A DNA stretch of 64,000 nt from UBA1206 sp045600105 (GTDB lineage Bacteria > Bacillota > Clostridia > Oscillospirales > CAG-382). A model generated the notes under the pieces. It was not told the DNA's origin and did no database searches. It saw only the letters and a list, made by a program, of their open reading frames with translations. The position numbers and the translations under genes are program-made. Position 1 is the stretch's first letter; each line of letters opens with the position of its first letter. Of this stretch, positions 33,618 to 43,331 are shown piece after piece. The DNA is taken from assembly GCA_045600105.1 (NCBI GenBank), contig JAZRXG010000042.1, forward strand, positions 16,108-80,107, written 5' to 3'.

Positions 33618-36600
33618 TCAGAAAAATGTGATCTGGTTGGTTTCGGGAAGATCGCCGACGCAGCCGCGTGATCTGAGCAGCTCGAGCACCGATTTTGATA
33701 TTCCCGCTTTGGTTTTGAGCTCTTCGAGGTTGGATACGCCCGACTTCATCGCCTCTTCGAGGTTGATGGCGGCGGCTTCTCCGAGTCCCGGGAGCGCTAT
33801 GAACGGCAGCCGTATCCTGCCGTTTTCGGGTATGAACGCTTTGGCTTTGGATTTGAATACGTCAACGGGCAGGAACGTGACGCCGCGTGCCGCCATTTCG
33901 TTGATTATCTGCAGGCAGTTGAAAATGTCGTCGTCCTTGGCGGTCGCGTCGGCTCTCCCGTCCATTTCCTTAAGCGTTTCCATCATTTTGCGTTTGGGAA
34001 GCAGCGCAAGGTCGTAGTCGAGTCCGTCGGGGCGCGCCGTGAAATAGGTGGCATAGAATTCGACGGGACGGTAGACCTTGAACCACGCGAGTCTGAGCGC
34101 CGCGATGACGTAGGCGGCGGCGTGCGCCTTGGGGAACATGTATTTTATTTTGCGGCACGACGCGATGTACCACTCGGGCACGTCGTGGGCAAGCATTTCT
34201 TTTTCATAGTCGTCGCTGACGCCTTTGCCTTTACGGACGGATTCCATTATCTTGAACGCCGAGGACGGCTCGAGATGCTTGGAAAGCAGGTAAAGCATTA
34301 TGGAGTCACGCGTTCCGATTATGGTGTCGATGGTGCATATCCCGCTTTTGATGAGTTCGTCGCCGTTGCCGAGCCAGATGCCCGTGCCGTGTGACAGACC
34401 CGATATCTGAAGCAGGTCGGAGAAGCGTTTGGGCTTGGCGTCCATCATCATTCCCCTGACGTAGGGAGTGCCCATTTCGGGAAGCCCCAGTGTACCCGTT
34501 TCGCAGTTGTAAAGGTCGTTTGGCGTGATGCCGAGCGCCGCCGGCGACGTGAAGAGCGTCATTACGTTCTTGTCGTTCATCGGGACGGAAAGCACATCGA
34601 TGCCGGTGTATTCCTGAAGCACCTTGTACATCGTCGGCACATCGTGCCCCAGCATATCGAGCTTGAGTATGGTGTCGTGCAGATAAACGAACGCGAAGTG
34701 GGTGGTGACGACGTCGCTCGATTCCTTGTCGGCGGGATGCTGAACGGGCGAGAAGTCGTATACGTCGTACTGCTTGGGAACGACGATAATTCCGCCGGGG
34801 TGCTGACCCGTGGTGCGTTTGATGCCCACGCAGCCCTCGGTAAGGCGGTTTATCTCGGCTTTGGAGAGCGTTATCCCCTGCTCCTCAAGGAATTTGCGGA
34901 CGTAGCCGTAGGCGGTCTTGGACGCGATCGTGCCGACCGTTCCGGCGCGGAAAATGTTCTCTTTGCCGAAAAGGACTTCGGTGTATTTGTGGGCGTCGGA
35001 CTGAACGTCGCCCGAGAAGTTGAGGTCGATATCGGGCGCTTTGTCGCCCTTGAATCCGAGGAAGGTCTCGAACGGGATGTCGTGGCCGTCGCATATCATG
35101 GGCGTTCCGCACTCGGGGCAGTCCTTGTCGTCCATATCGAAGCCGCTTCCGTACGTTCCGTCGGTGAAAAACTCGCTGTAACGGCACTTGGGGCAGCGGT
35201 AATGAGGCGGCAGCGGATTGACCTCGGAAATATCGGCGAGCATGGCGATGACGGACGAGCCGACCGATCCGCGCGAACCGACGAGGTAGCCCCTGCTTTC
35301 GGAGTTCTGAACGAGCTTGCGCGCGATTATGTAAAGAACGGCGAAGCCGTGCTTGATTATGGCGTCAAGTTCGCGGTCCATGCGTTTTTCGACTATTTCG
35401 GGAAGCACGTCGCCGTACATTCTGTGCGCCTTTTCCTTGCAGCAGCTTATCAGTTCTTCCTCGGCGCCCTCGATCTCGGGGGTATATTTGCCGTCGGGGA
35501 TGGGACGTATGCCGTCTTCGATAAGGCTCGCGATATAGCGCGTGTTGCTGACGACCACCTCGTACGCTCTGTCGCCGAGATACGAGAACTCGTCGAGCAT
35601 CTCTTTGGTCGTCTTGAGGTACATCCTCGTCGGACGGAGAGCGTCCTTGTATTTCTGGCTGTGCTTGAGTATCTGGCGGTATATCTCGTCATCGGGGGTC
35701 ATGAAATGCACGTCGCCGGTGGCAACGCACGGCTTGTGGAGCTTGTCCGCGATCTCGAGTATGCGCTTGTTGATCCTTTCGAGGTCGTCCTTGGACTTGA
35801 CTATCCCCTCGTCGATGAGGAAGTTGTTGTTCGAATGCGGCATTATCTCGAAATAATCGTAAAACGACGCCGTTTCGAGCTGGTCGGATTCGCTTCTGTC
35901 GTTCAGCACCATCTGATAGACTTCTCCCGATTCGCACGCCGAGCCGAGGATGAGTCCCTCGCGATAGGTCTGGAGCACGGTCTTGGGGATGAGCGGGCTC
36001 TTGTGGTAATAGTTGAGGTACGAGAACGAGATGAGCTTGTAAAGGTTCTTTATTCCCGCCTGAGTGCGGGCGAGTATGGAAATGTGGCGCGGTCTCAGGC
36101 GCTTCGGGTCGGACTTTGCCGCCATTTCGTTCACCATTCCGCTGACGGTGGCGATACCGTCCGGTTCCATTTTCTTTATCATGCAGCCGAATATCCCGGC
36201 AAGCATCGCGCAGTCGTCGCAGGCTCTGTGATGGTTGAATTCACCGAGCTTGTAGTAGTCGCGCAGAGTATCGAGCTTGTGGTTCTTTGAATCGGGGTTG
36301 ATGTGCTGCGATACGGCAACGGTATCGAGATAGGCGTTTGTAAACGGCACCTTGTTGTCGTTGCAGACTTTTCTGATGAATCCCACGTCGAAGTTGGCGT
36401 TGTGCGCCACGAGCATGGTATCCCCCGCGAAATCCAAGAACATTTTCACGGCGTCTATCTGCGACGGAGCGTCTTTGACCATTTCGTCGGTGATGCCCGT
36501 GAGAGAAACGATCTTCTCGGGTATCGGCATTCCGGGGTTGACGAAGGTATCGAACGTGTCGGTCACCTTTCCGCCGCAGTATCTGACCGCGCCGATCTCG

Positions 36601-37967
36601 GTGATGGCGCAGGTGAGCGGCGAAAGTCCCGTGGTCTCTATGTCGAAAACGGTGAAAACACCCTCGGAAAAGCTCACGTCGTTTTCGCTTCTGAACTCGA
36701 ATACGGCGCGTGCCGTGTCGTCGACGAGGTAGCCTTCCATTCCGTATATCGGCTTGACGTTGGGGTGCTTGACGGCTTCCTTCATTATTTCGGGGAATCC
36801 CTGCACGTTTCCGTGGTCGGTGACGGCTATCGCGGGCATACCCCATCTGTCGGCGGTCTTCACGACGTCGGCGGGGTCGCAGAGCGCGTCGTTTGCCGAA
36901 AGCGTGGTGTGCAGATGGAGCTCCACGCGCGTCTCTTCGGCGCCGTCCTTGGAAAGCACTTCCTTGACTTTATAAAGCGTGTTCGTTCTGACCATGACTT
37001 CGCCGTCGTATTTGTCGATGGCGGCGCTGCCGCAGACGAGCAGCGCGGCTCCGGGCTTGGGTGCCTGGAAGCCCGCTTCCTTATCGACGATGAGTCTGAC
37101 GTTCATCGACGAGTCAAGGTCGGTGACGCACATACGGTAGGTTATCCTGGTGCCCTCGCGGTTTTCTTTTTCCTCGATCTGGAACAGTCTGCACAGAAAA
37201 GCGCACCGCTTGTCGGGCTCTATTTCGCGTATCGCGATTATCTTTGCGCTGCTTTCGTTGCCGTAAAGCAGCTCCTTGTCGGCTATGTTGAACCTGAGGC
37301 GTCCGGCGGAAAAGACCGTGCCGTCCTCGTTTTTTGTGAGCACCTCGCCTTCGACGGGAGAAAAAGAGCGGTTGTCGCAGCCTTCGGGAGCTGCTGCGTC
37401 GTTACGCGGCGCGTTTTTCAGCTCCCTGATATATGCGTCCTGCGCGTCCTTCTGCAGCTTGATCTCGGCGTCGGAAAAGACGTCGAGTCTGACGCTTCCC
37501 TTGAAAACGACGCGGATATGCGTGCCGAAGCGCGAAAACACCGCGTCCTCGAAGAACTTGTCTATTTTATTTTCGATAAGGCGCGACGAAAGACCGTCAC
37601 GCAGAGTGACGGTGAGCGTAAAGCCGTCGAAGGACGTTTCGTAGGATTCGAGAAATCCGTGAACGTATCCTTCGCCGTGATAAAGCAGCAGCGTGTTGAC
37701 GAGCTCGGTAACGTAGGACTCGTCGAAGGCGCAGCCTCTGAAGCACGGATATATTCTGCAGTCGTTTATCGCGTACGCCTCTTTTATGCCCGTTTCGACG
37801 GCGAACAGTCCGTCACTCGGTACAATACGGGAAAAGTCGGCATTGCATTCGACCGACTTTTCTTCTTTATTCACTCTGACCGAAAAGGACGTGATCGCGT
37901 CGATAATGCCCATATCCTCTTCGGTGGGCGTATATCGCGGGAATTTGCGGAGGAATTCTTCCGTCAT
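33618..37967 (-). CDS. polC: DNA polymerase III PolC (Gram-positive replicative polymerase)
   Basis: A 1449-residue replicative polymerase, normal length. Domains in order: N-terminal region, OB fold (about 240-340), PHP domain split around the exonuclease (ELHLHTTLSANDAL, then TDHGNVQGFPE), the DEDD 3'-5' exonuclease (VFDIETTGLSPL, HNANFDVGFI), and polymerase palm/fingers with a zinc site (CPKC, CPECGTPM) and DIDLNFSGD. PolC is confined to Firmicutes and relatives. The ATG overlaps the ispG stop by four bases (ATGA). It is the longest gene of the clostridial pyrH-to-polC cluster. Confidence 0.97.
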   Translation of the reverse strand: MTEEFLRKFPRYTPTEEDMGIIDAITSFSVRVNKEEKSVECNADFSRIVPSDGLFAVETGIKEAYAINDCRIYPCFRGCAFDESYVTELVNTLLLYHGEGYVHGFLESYETSFDGFTLTVTLRDGLSSRLIENKIDKFFEDAVFSRFGTHIRVVFKGSVRLDVFSDAEIKLQKDAQDAYIRELKNAPRNDAAAPEGCDNRSFSPVEGEVLTKNEDGTVFSAGRLRFNIADKELLYGNESSAKIIAIREIEPDKRCAFLCRLFQIEEKENREGTRITYRMCVTDLDSSMNVRLIVDKEAGFQAPKPGAALLVCGSAAIDKYDGEVMVRTNTLYKVKEVLSKDGAEETRVELHLHTTLSANDALCDPADVVKTADRWGMPAIAVTDHGNVQGFPEIMKEAVKHPNVKPIYGMEGYLVDDTARAVFEFRSENDVSFSEGVFTVFDIETTGLSPLTCAITEIGAVRYCGGKVTDTFDTFVNPGMPIPEKIVSLTGITDEMVKDAPSQIDAVKMFLDFAGDTMLVAHNANFDVGFIRKVCNDNKVPFTNAYLDTVAVSQHINPDSKNHKLDTLRDYYKLGEFNHHRACDDCAMLAGIFGCMIKKMEPDGIATVSGMVNEMAAKSDPKRLRPRHISILARTQAGIKNLYKLISFSYLNYYHKSPLIPKTVLQTYREGLILGSACESGEVYQMVLNDRSESDQLETASFYDYFEIMPHSNNNFLIDEGIVKSKDDLERINKRILEIADKLHKPCVATGDVHFMTPDDEIYRQILKHSQKYKDALRPTRMYLKTTKEMLDEFSYLGDRAYEVVVSNTRYIASLIEDGIRPIPDGKYTPEIEGAEEELISCCKEKAHRMYGDVLPEIVEKRMDRELDAIIKHGFAVLYIIARKLVQNSESRGYLVGSRGSVGSSVIAMLADISEVNPLPPHYRCPKCRYSEFFTDGTYGSGFDMDDKDCPECGTPMICDGHDIPFETFLGFKGDKAPDIDLNFSGDVQSDAHKYTEVLFGKENIFRAGTVGTIASKTAYGYVRKFLEEQGITLSKAEINRLTEGCVGIKRTTGQHPGGIIVVPKQYDVYDFSPVQHPADKESSDVVTTHFAFVYLHDTILKLDMLGHDVPTMYKVLQEYTGIDVLSVPMNDKNVMTLFTSPAALGITPNDLYNCETGTLGLPEMGTPYVRGMMMDAKPKRFSDLLQISGLSHGTGIWLGNGDELIKSGICTIDTIIGTRDSIMLYLLSKHLEPSSAFKIMESVRKGKGVSDDYEKEMLAHDVPEWYIASCRKIKYMFPKAHAAAYVIAALRLAWFKVYRPVEFYATYFTARPDGLDYDLALLPKRKMMETLKEMDGRADATAKDDDIFNCLQIINEMAARGVTFLPVDVFKSKAKAFIPENGRIRLPFIALPGLGEAAAINLEEAMKSGVSNLEELKTKAGISKSVLELLRSRGCVGDLPETNQITFF

Positions 37968-39013
37968 ATCAATTTCCTGACTTCTTCCGAAAGTGTTTTT
38001 ACGATTTCGTTTTCTTTTACCTTGCGCGACGGAACACCCTTGAAGAAAAGCGTTCCTTCGCCGAGTCCGCCGGCGATGCCGACGTCGGCTTCACGCGCTT
38101 CCCCGGGGCCGTTCACAACGCAGCCCATGAGCGCGACTTTTATCGTTCTGTTCACCTTTATCCCCTTCAGCTCTTTTTCAAGCTGCTTCGCGAGCGGGAT
38201 AAGGTCTATTTTGGTCCTGCCGCAGGTGGGGCAGGATACGATCTCTATATGCGGGCGCAGATCGAGCGAATAAAGCAGCCCGTAAGCCGCCTCGACCTCT
38301 TTCACCACGTTTTCGGTGAGCGACACACGGATGGTGTCGCCGATGCCGTCGGCAAGGAGAGCGCCGATGCCGACCGACGATTTGATCACGGCCTGCTGTC
38401 CTCTGCCCGCTTCGGTGACTCCGAGGTGGAGAGGATATGTACAGCGTTCGGCAATAAGGCGGTTGGCGGCGATCATATTGCGGACGTCGGACGATTTGAC
38501 CGAAATGACGATGTTGTCAAAATCGAATCTTTCGAGCTGTCTGCACGCGAGGAACGCCGATTTCGCTATCGCTTCGGGCGTTACCGAGCCGAACTCGGCA
38601 AGCACTTCTTTTTCAAGAGAGCCGCTGTTCACGCCGATGCGTATGGGAATATTTTTTCGGTTACAGGCGTCGCAGACCTTTTTCACTCTGTCGGCGTCGC
38701 CGATATTGCCGGGGTTGATGCGTATTTTATCTATCCCCGCTTCAGCCGCCTCGAGCGCGAGACGGTAGTCGAAATGGATGTCGGCTACGAGGGGGATGGA
38801 AACGTGTTCTTTGTAATAAGCAATGTTCTTTGCCGCGTCCATCGTATTGACGGTGAAACGCGCAATTTCGCAGCCCGCTTTTTCGAGTTTTTTAAGCTGG
38901 GCGAGCGTCGAAGCGCGGTCGGCGGTATCGCTGTTGGTCATCGACTGAACGGCAACGGGATTTCCGCCGCCGATCTTTACCGACCCTATATTTATGACTT
39001 TTGATCCTCTCAT
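37964..39013 (-). CDS. ispG: 4-hydroxy-3-methylbut-2-enyl diphosphate synthase
   Basis: A 349-residue iron-sulfur enzyme of the MEP pathway. Hallmarks are VKIGGGNPVAVQSMTNSDT, LVADIHFDYRLAL, RINPGNIG, and the 4Fe-4S ligands in SCPTCGRTKIDL and ALMGCVVNGPGEA. I place the start at ATG 39013, one base after the rseP stop; an in-frame ATG six codons upstream would overlap rseP. A weak GTGGGG is the only ribosome site, so coupling to rseP is likely. Confidence 0.95.
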   Translation of the reverse strand: MRGSKVINIGSVKIGGGNPVAVQSMTNSDTADRASTLAQLKKLEKAGCEIARFTVNTMDAAKNIAYYKEHVSIPLVADIHFDYRLALEAAEAGIDKIRINPGNIGDADRVKKVCDACNRKNIPIRIGVNSGSLEKEVLAEFGSVTPEAIAKSAFLACRQLERFDFDNIVISVKSSDVRNMIAANRLIAERCTYPLHLGVTEAGRGQQAVIKSSVGIGALLADGIGDTIRVSLTENVVKEVEAAYGLLYSLDLRPHIEIVSCPTCGRTKIDLIPLAKQLEKELKGIKVNRTIKVALMGCVVNGPGEAREADVGIAGGLGEGTLFFKGVPSRKVKENEIVKTLSEEVRKLI

Positions 39014-39014
39014 A

Positions 39015-40100
39015 TCAGAAAAGCCCCACAACGTCTTTTATCGTGATGAAAAGCATGAGTCCGAGAAGGAGCAGCATGCAGACCGCGCTGACGGCGGATT
39101 CGACCTTGGGATTAAGCGGCTTGCGGCGTATCGCCTCGATGATATAAATGACCGCTCTGCCTCCGTCGAGCACGGGAAGGGGAAGCAGGTTGCAGAGCCC
39201 GAGGCTCATTGAAATGAGCACCGCGAGAGTCGCGAGGTTAAGCACCGTGTCTCCGATGCCGTCGGACTGCTTGACGACCTCGCCTATCTGCTGTCCGACG
39301 CCGACTGGACCCGACACGGCTTCGACGCCGTACTGTCCGGCGATCGTGCGCCAGAGAGACTCAAACGTCATTTTGAGCATGGATATGGGCTGCCAGAACG
39401 CCTGATACATGACTTCGCCGAAATCCTTTTCGACGCGGTAGATGCTGAAATCTATGTCGCCCATCGTGATGCCCTGATTTACGAACGACGGGAACTGAAC
39501 ATCAAACGTGAGGATCTCGCCGTTTCTGAGCACTTTTACTTCAAGCGGCTTTTTGCCGCCTCTGAGCGCGACCACCGACGTGAGGTCGTAGGTGACGTGT
39601 ATCGGAGTGCCGTCGATCTCGATTATTTCGTCGTTTTCGCGAAGCCCGCAGTTTTTCGTCTGCATATCCTCGGTGACGAACTGCGCGATGGTGGTGCTGC
39701 CAATCCTCGATTCGGGCATGCAGGCAACGACGACCGTCATTACGACGAACGTGAGCAGTATATTGGTGAACGGGCCCGCGAGCACTACGAGCAGGCGCTG
39801 CCAGACCGGCTTTTTGTTCAGTCCGATCTTGCCCTCGTCGCCCGGCTGCGGCTCGTCTTCGGCGGTCTCGCCTATCATTGCCACGTAGCCGCCTATCGGC
39901 AGCCAGCGCAGGGATATATCGTTGTGTTTGCCCTTCCACGTATGGATGGCAGGACCCATTCCCACGGAAAACTCGCGTATCCCCACGCCGAAAAGACGCG
40001 CCACGAGATAGTGGCCGAGTTCGTGAAGGGTTATGAGCAGTCCGAATATGAACAGGGTTATCAGTATCGTCCATACCGACGAAAAAACGGTTCCAAGCAT
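39015..40100 (-). CDS. rseP: RIP-type zinc metalloprotease RseP
   Basis: A 361-residue site-2 protease cutting substrates within the membrane. The first helix holds the zinc motif ITLHELGHYLVARLFG, and the third ligand lies in LPLPVLDGGRAVIYIIE near the end. A single PDZ domain (about 140-215) separates them. It overlaps the dxr stop by one base (TGATG). In Firmicutes homologues cut anti-sigma factors; its target here is unknown. Confidence 0.94.
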   Translation of the reverse strand: MLGTVFSSVWTILITLFIFGLLITLHELGHYLVARLFGVGIREFSVGMGPAIHTWKGKHNDISLRWLPIGGYVAMIGETAEDEPQPGDEGKIGLNKKPVWQRLLVVLAGPFTNILLTFVVMTVVVACMPESRIGSTTIAQFVTEDMQTKNCGLRENDEIIEIDGTPIHVTYDLTSVVALRGGKKPLEVKVLRNGEILTFDVQFPSFVNQGITMGDIDFSIYRVEKDFGEVMYQAFWQPISMLKMTFESLWRTIAGQYGVEAVSGPVGVGQQIGEVVKQSDGIGDTVLNLATLAVLISMSLGLCNLLPLPVLDGGRAVIYIIEAIRRKPLNPKVESAVSAVCMLLLLGLMLFITIKDVVGLF

Positions 40101-41251
40101 CAGTTGACTCCTTTTGCGGCAATAAGGCGTGCCGCCGCCTCCCTCGCCGCTTTATCGGTTGACATAATATCATCAATCGTCGGTTCGGGAACAAATGCGG
40201 TTTCATTGGTAACTGTGGTAACTATATCGAATATGTCGGTAAACATAATGCGTTTTTCGAGGAACGCCTCAACGGCGATCTCGTTTGAAGCGGACATTGC
40301 CGCGGGAATATTTCCGCCGCGTTTTATCGCGTTTTTCGCAAGAGAGAGCAGCGGGAAAGTCGTGTCGTCGGGCGACGCGAAGGTTATCTTGGCAAGCGAC
40401 GGAAAATCAAGTTCACCCGTGAGCGACGGGCATCTTTCGGGGTAAGTCAGCGCGTACTGTATCGCAAGTCTCATATCGGGCCGCGCGAGCTGGGCGATGA
40501 CCGTGTTGTCGTCAAAGCCGACCATTGAATGTATTATGCTTTCGCGCTGAACGACGACCTCGATGTCTTCGGGCCGCACGCCGAAAAGCCAGACCGCTTC
40601 GATTATTTCGAGTCCCTTGTTCATGAGACTCGCCGAATCGACGGTTATCTTGGCGCCCATGCTCCAGTTGGGGTGAGCGAGCGCCATTTCGGGCGTGACC
40701 TTTTCGAGAAACGCTCTGTCTTTGCCGAAGAACGGTCCGCCGGAAGCGGTGAGATATATTTTTTTGGCTTTTTTGCCGCCGAGGCATTGAAAGATCGCCG
40801 AATGTTCGCTGTCGACGGGGATGATGGAAAGCCCCTTCTCCTTCGCCTTTTTCGTGACGATGCTTCCGCCCGCGACAAGCACCTCTTTGTTCGAGAGCGC
40901 GATCGGGTGGTTTCCGCCAAGGGCGGCAAGAGTGGGCTTCAGTCCGCTGACGCCGAGCAGCGAGTTGCAGAGGATATCGCATTTCGTTTCAAACGCCATT
41001 TCGCAGAGCTCGTCGTCTCCGGTCACGACCTTTACGTTTGTGTCGGCAAGCGAGGTTTTGAGTTCGTTGTAGTTATCTTTCCCTATCCAGGCTTTGCGTA
41101 TACCGAATTCACGGCATTGAGCCTCTATCGCTTTGGCGTTGCGGTTGCCCGAAACGCAGTCCACCCCGAGCCCGAGATGGCGCACCACCTCCATGGTCTG
41201 TCTGCCTATCGAGCCCGTCGAGCCGAGAACGGAAACAGTCTTGTTTGTCAT
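40100..41251 (-). CDS. dxr: 1-deoxy-D-xylulose 5-phosphate reductoisomerase
   Basis: A 383-residue NADPH-dependent enzyme for the first committed MEP pathway step. The NADPH site is LGSTGSIGRQTME; substrate and metal residues are in PVDSEHSAIFQCL, TASGGPFFG and WSMGAKITVDSASLMNKGLE. Length and motifs are normal. It overlaps cdsA by four bases and rseP by one, in the conserved Firmicute order. Confidence 0.96.
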   Translation of the reverse strand: MTNKTVSVLGSTGSIGRQTMEVVRHLGLGVDCVSGNRNAKAIEAQCREFGIRKAWIGKDNYNELKTSLADTNVKVVTGDDELCEMAFETKCDILCNSLLGVSGLKPTLAALGGNHPIALSNKEVLVAGGSIVTKKAKEKGLSIIPVDSEHSAIFQCLGGKKAKKIYLTASGGPFFGKDRAFLEKVTPEMALAHPNWSMGAKITVDSASLMNKGLEIIEAVWLFGVRPEDIEVVVQRESIIHSMVGFDDNTVIAQLARPDMRLAIQYALTYPERCPSLTGELDFPSLAKITFASPDDTTFPLLSLAKNAIKRGGNIPAAMSASNEIAVEAFLEKRIMFTDIFDIVTTVTNETAFVPEPTIDDIMSTDKAAREAAARLIAAKGVN

Positions 41252-42042
41252 AATACGTTTAACTCCGTAAGAATGAACGCGAGAAGTGTTATGGGAAGTA
41301 TGGAATCGAATCTGTCAAGCACTCCGCCGTGACCCGGGAAGAGCTTGCCGTAGTCCTTGATGCCGTATCTTCTCTTGACGAGCGACGCCGCGAGGTCGCC
41401 TACCTGCCCCGCGATGGAAAGAGGGATGGCGACGAGGGCGAGCACGACGTAGGAAAGATCGCAGTCGAAGAAATTGTTGCACACGAGCGCGAAGACGATA
41501 AAGCCGATGATGCAGCCGACGATCCCGCCGATCGCTCCGGCTACGGTCTTTTTGGGCGATATTTCGGGGCAGAGCTTGCGCTTGCCGAGAAATCTGCCGA
41601 CAAAATAGGCGAACGTGTCGGTCCCCCACGCGGCAATGAATATGAGCAGGTACTGATAATGCTGTCTGTCGCGCACCATTACCATCAGCGCAAATCCGAG
41701 GCAGGTCACGAGGGTCTCGAACGTGACGAAACCGATGGCGTCAACGGTGTGGGCCTTGAATCCGAATACCGCTTCGCAGAGCGCGAAAACGATGACGAAA
41801 ATAACAACGGACACCATATACTCGCTCTTGTATCTCGCGAGTATCGGGAGCGCCGCGCCTGCGAGAGCCGAAACGATGAGCATGGGATAGCATTTTTTGA
41901 GTCCCACGCAGGAATACATCTCGAACACCGCGACGACGCAGAGTACGGCAAGAGCCGCGGGGAAAGCCGCCGTGCCGGAAAAATAAAGTATGGGTACGAA
42001 TACGGCGAGGGCGACCGCCGCCGTGATTATTCGAGTTAACAT
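41248..42042 (-). CDS. cdsA: phosphatidate cytidylyltransferase
   Basis: A 264-residue membrane enzyme that makes CDP-diacylglycerol for phospholipid synthesis. Several hydrophobic helices are spread along the length. The family signature is near the end: VKRRYGIKDYGKLFPGHGGVLDRFDS. It starts four bases after the uppS stop and overlaps dxr. Confidence 0.94.
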   Translation of the reverse strand: MLTRIITAAVALAVFVPILYFSGTAAFPAALAVLCVVAVFEMYSCVGLKKCYPMLIVSALAGAALPILARYKSEYMVSVVIFVIVFALCEAVFGFKAHTVDAIGFVTFETLVTCLGFALMVMVRDRQHYQYLLIFIAAWGTDTFAYFVGRFLGKRKLCPEISPKKTVAGAIGGIVGCIIGFIVFALVCNNFFDCDLSYVVLALVAIPLSIAGQVGDLAASLVKRRYGIKDYGKLFPGHGGVLDRFDSILPITLLAFILTELNVL

Positions 42043-42046
42043 AATG

Positions 42047-42736
42047 TCACCTGCCGAATCTTCTTTTTCTGCTGCCGTACGCCTCTATCGCCTTTTTGAG
42101 GCAGTCGAGGTCAAAATCGGGCCAATATGTATCGGTGAAATAATATTCGCTGTAAGCGGACTGATAAAGCAGGAAATTCGAAAGTCTCATTTCGCCGCTC
42201 GTTCTGATTATGAGGTCGGGGTCGGGAATATCGGCGGTATAAAGATATTTTTTGAACGACTCGGTATCGACCTCCTTCACGCCGTCGGCGATAAGGCGGT
42301 TCACCGCGTTCACGATATCCTGCCTTCCGCCGTAGCAGAACGCGATGCAGAACGTGAGCCCCGTATTGCGTGACAGTCTCTCCTGGATGCCGCGCATTTC
42401 GTCGGCAAGGTCTTTCGGCGCGAGCGACAGGTCACCGAGCACGATAAGGCGCACGTTCTTTGCCATGAGGCGCTTTTCGTAGTCGGCGATGCCGCGGGCG
42501 GCGATGTCGAAAAGAGCCGACACTTCACCCGATTCGCGTTTGAGGTTTTCGGTGGAAAAAGCGTATACCGTGAGGTATTTTATGCCGAGAGCATTGCAGT
42601 TGGTGACGAGATCGACAAGTCTGTCGAAGCCGACCTTGTGACCCGCGGTACGCGGAAGCAGACGCCTTCTTGCCCAGCGTCCGTTCCCGTCCATTATGAC
42701 CGCGATATGATCCGGCAGAGCTTTGAATTCAGCCAT
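42047..42736 (-). CDS. uppS: undecaprenyl diphosphate synthase
   Basis: A 229-residue cis-prenyltransferase that makes the C55 carrier lipid for cell-wall synthesis. The substrate motif IMDGNGRWARRR is at the N-terminus, with LTVYAFSTEN in the middle and LIIRTSGEMRLSNFL plus a late YTDTYWPDFD-like stretch (FTDTYWPDFD). It overlaps the frr stop by one base. It uses the products of the MEP pathway, three of whose genes are in this cluster. Confidence 0.95.
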   Translation of the reverse strand: MAEFKALPDHIAVIMDGNGRWARRRLLPRTAGHKVGFDRLVDLVTNCNALGIKYLTVYAFSTENLKRESGEVSALFDIAARGIADYEKRLMAKNVRLIVLGDLSLAPKDLADEMRGIQERLSRNTGLTFCIAFCYGGRQDIVNAVNRLIADGVKEVDTESFKKYLYTADIPDPDLIIRTSGEMRLSNFLLYQSAYSEYYFTDTYWPDFDLDCLKKAIEAYGSRKRRFGR

Positions 42737-43290
42737 TATATCTCAAGGATCTCCTTGTTCTTCTTGGCGACGACGACGTCGACTTCCTTGATGTATTTGT
42801 CGGTGAGCTCCTGAATGCTCTTTTCGGAAGCGGTCTGTTCGTCCTCGGTCATTTCCTTGGCGGTCTTCATGGCCTTGATCTTCTTGTTTGCGTCCTGACG
42901 GATGTTGCGGAGCGCGACCTTGGATTCTTCGCCCATCTTGGCAGCCTGCTTGGTGAGTTCTTTTCTTCTTTCCTCGGTGAGAGCCGGGAAAACGAGACGG
43001 ATGCATTTGCCGTCGTTCTGAGGATTGATGCCTACGTCGGAGGCAAGGATGGCTTTTTCGATGTCGCGGAGGATGTTGGTCTCCCAAGGGATTATCGCAA
43101 GGGTCCTGGCGTCGAGCGTTTTGACGGTGGCGACGCCGGAAAGGTCGGTGGGAGTGCCGTAGTAGTTGACTTTGACTCTGTCGAGAACGCGTGCCGAAGC
43201 GCGTCCCACGCGGATGGCTGCGAAGTCGTCTTCGAGGACCTTGATGGTCTTCTTCATTTTTTCTTCAAATTCTTTGTTGTCGAGTTTCAT
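42736..43290 (-). CDS. frr: ribosome recycling factor
   Basis: A 184-residue protein that splits post-termination ribosomes with EF-G. The family segment IRVGRASARVLDRVKVNYYG and the C-terminal helical bundle (RRELTKQAAKMGEESKVALR region) are present at normal length. It follows pyrH by about 40 bases. Confidence 0.96.
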   Translation of the reverse strand: MKLDNKEFEEKMKKTIKVLEDDFAAIRVGRASARVLDRVKVNYYGTPTDLSGVATVKTLDARTLAIIPWETNILRDIEKAILASDVGINPQNDGKCIRLVFPALTEERRKELTKQAAKMGEESKVALRNIRQDANKKIKAMKTAKEMTEDEQTASEKSIQELTDKYIKEVDVVVAKKNKEILEI

Positions 43291-43331
43291 TTTTTCTTCC
43301 TCCCGTTATTTTTGTTTTATGTTTATTTCGT

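Noticed and set aside
36303..38273. Long plus-strand open frame opposite polC and ispG
   Set aside because: It is the antisense of two well-identified genes. Similar long antisense frames occur at 4638-6485, 8805-10493 and 13356-15101 because of codon bias; none has motifs or ribosome sites.
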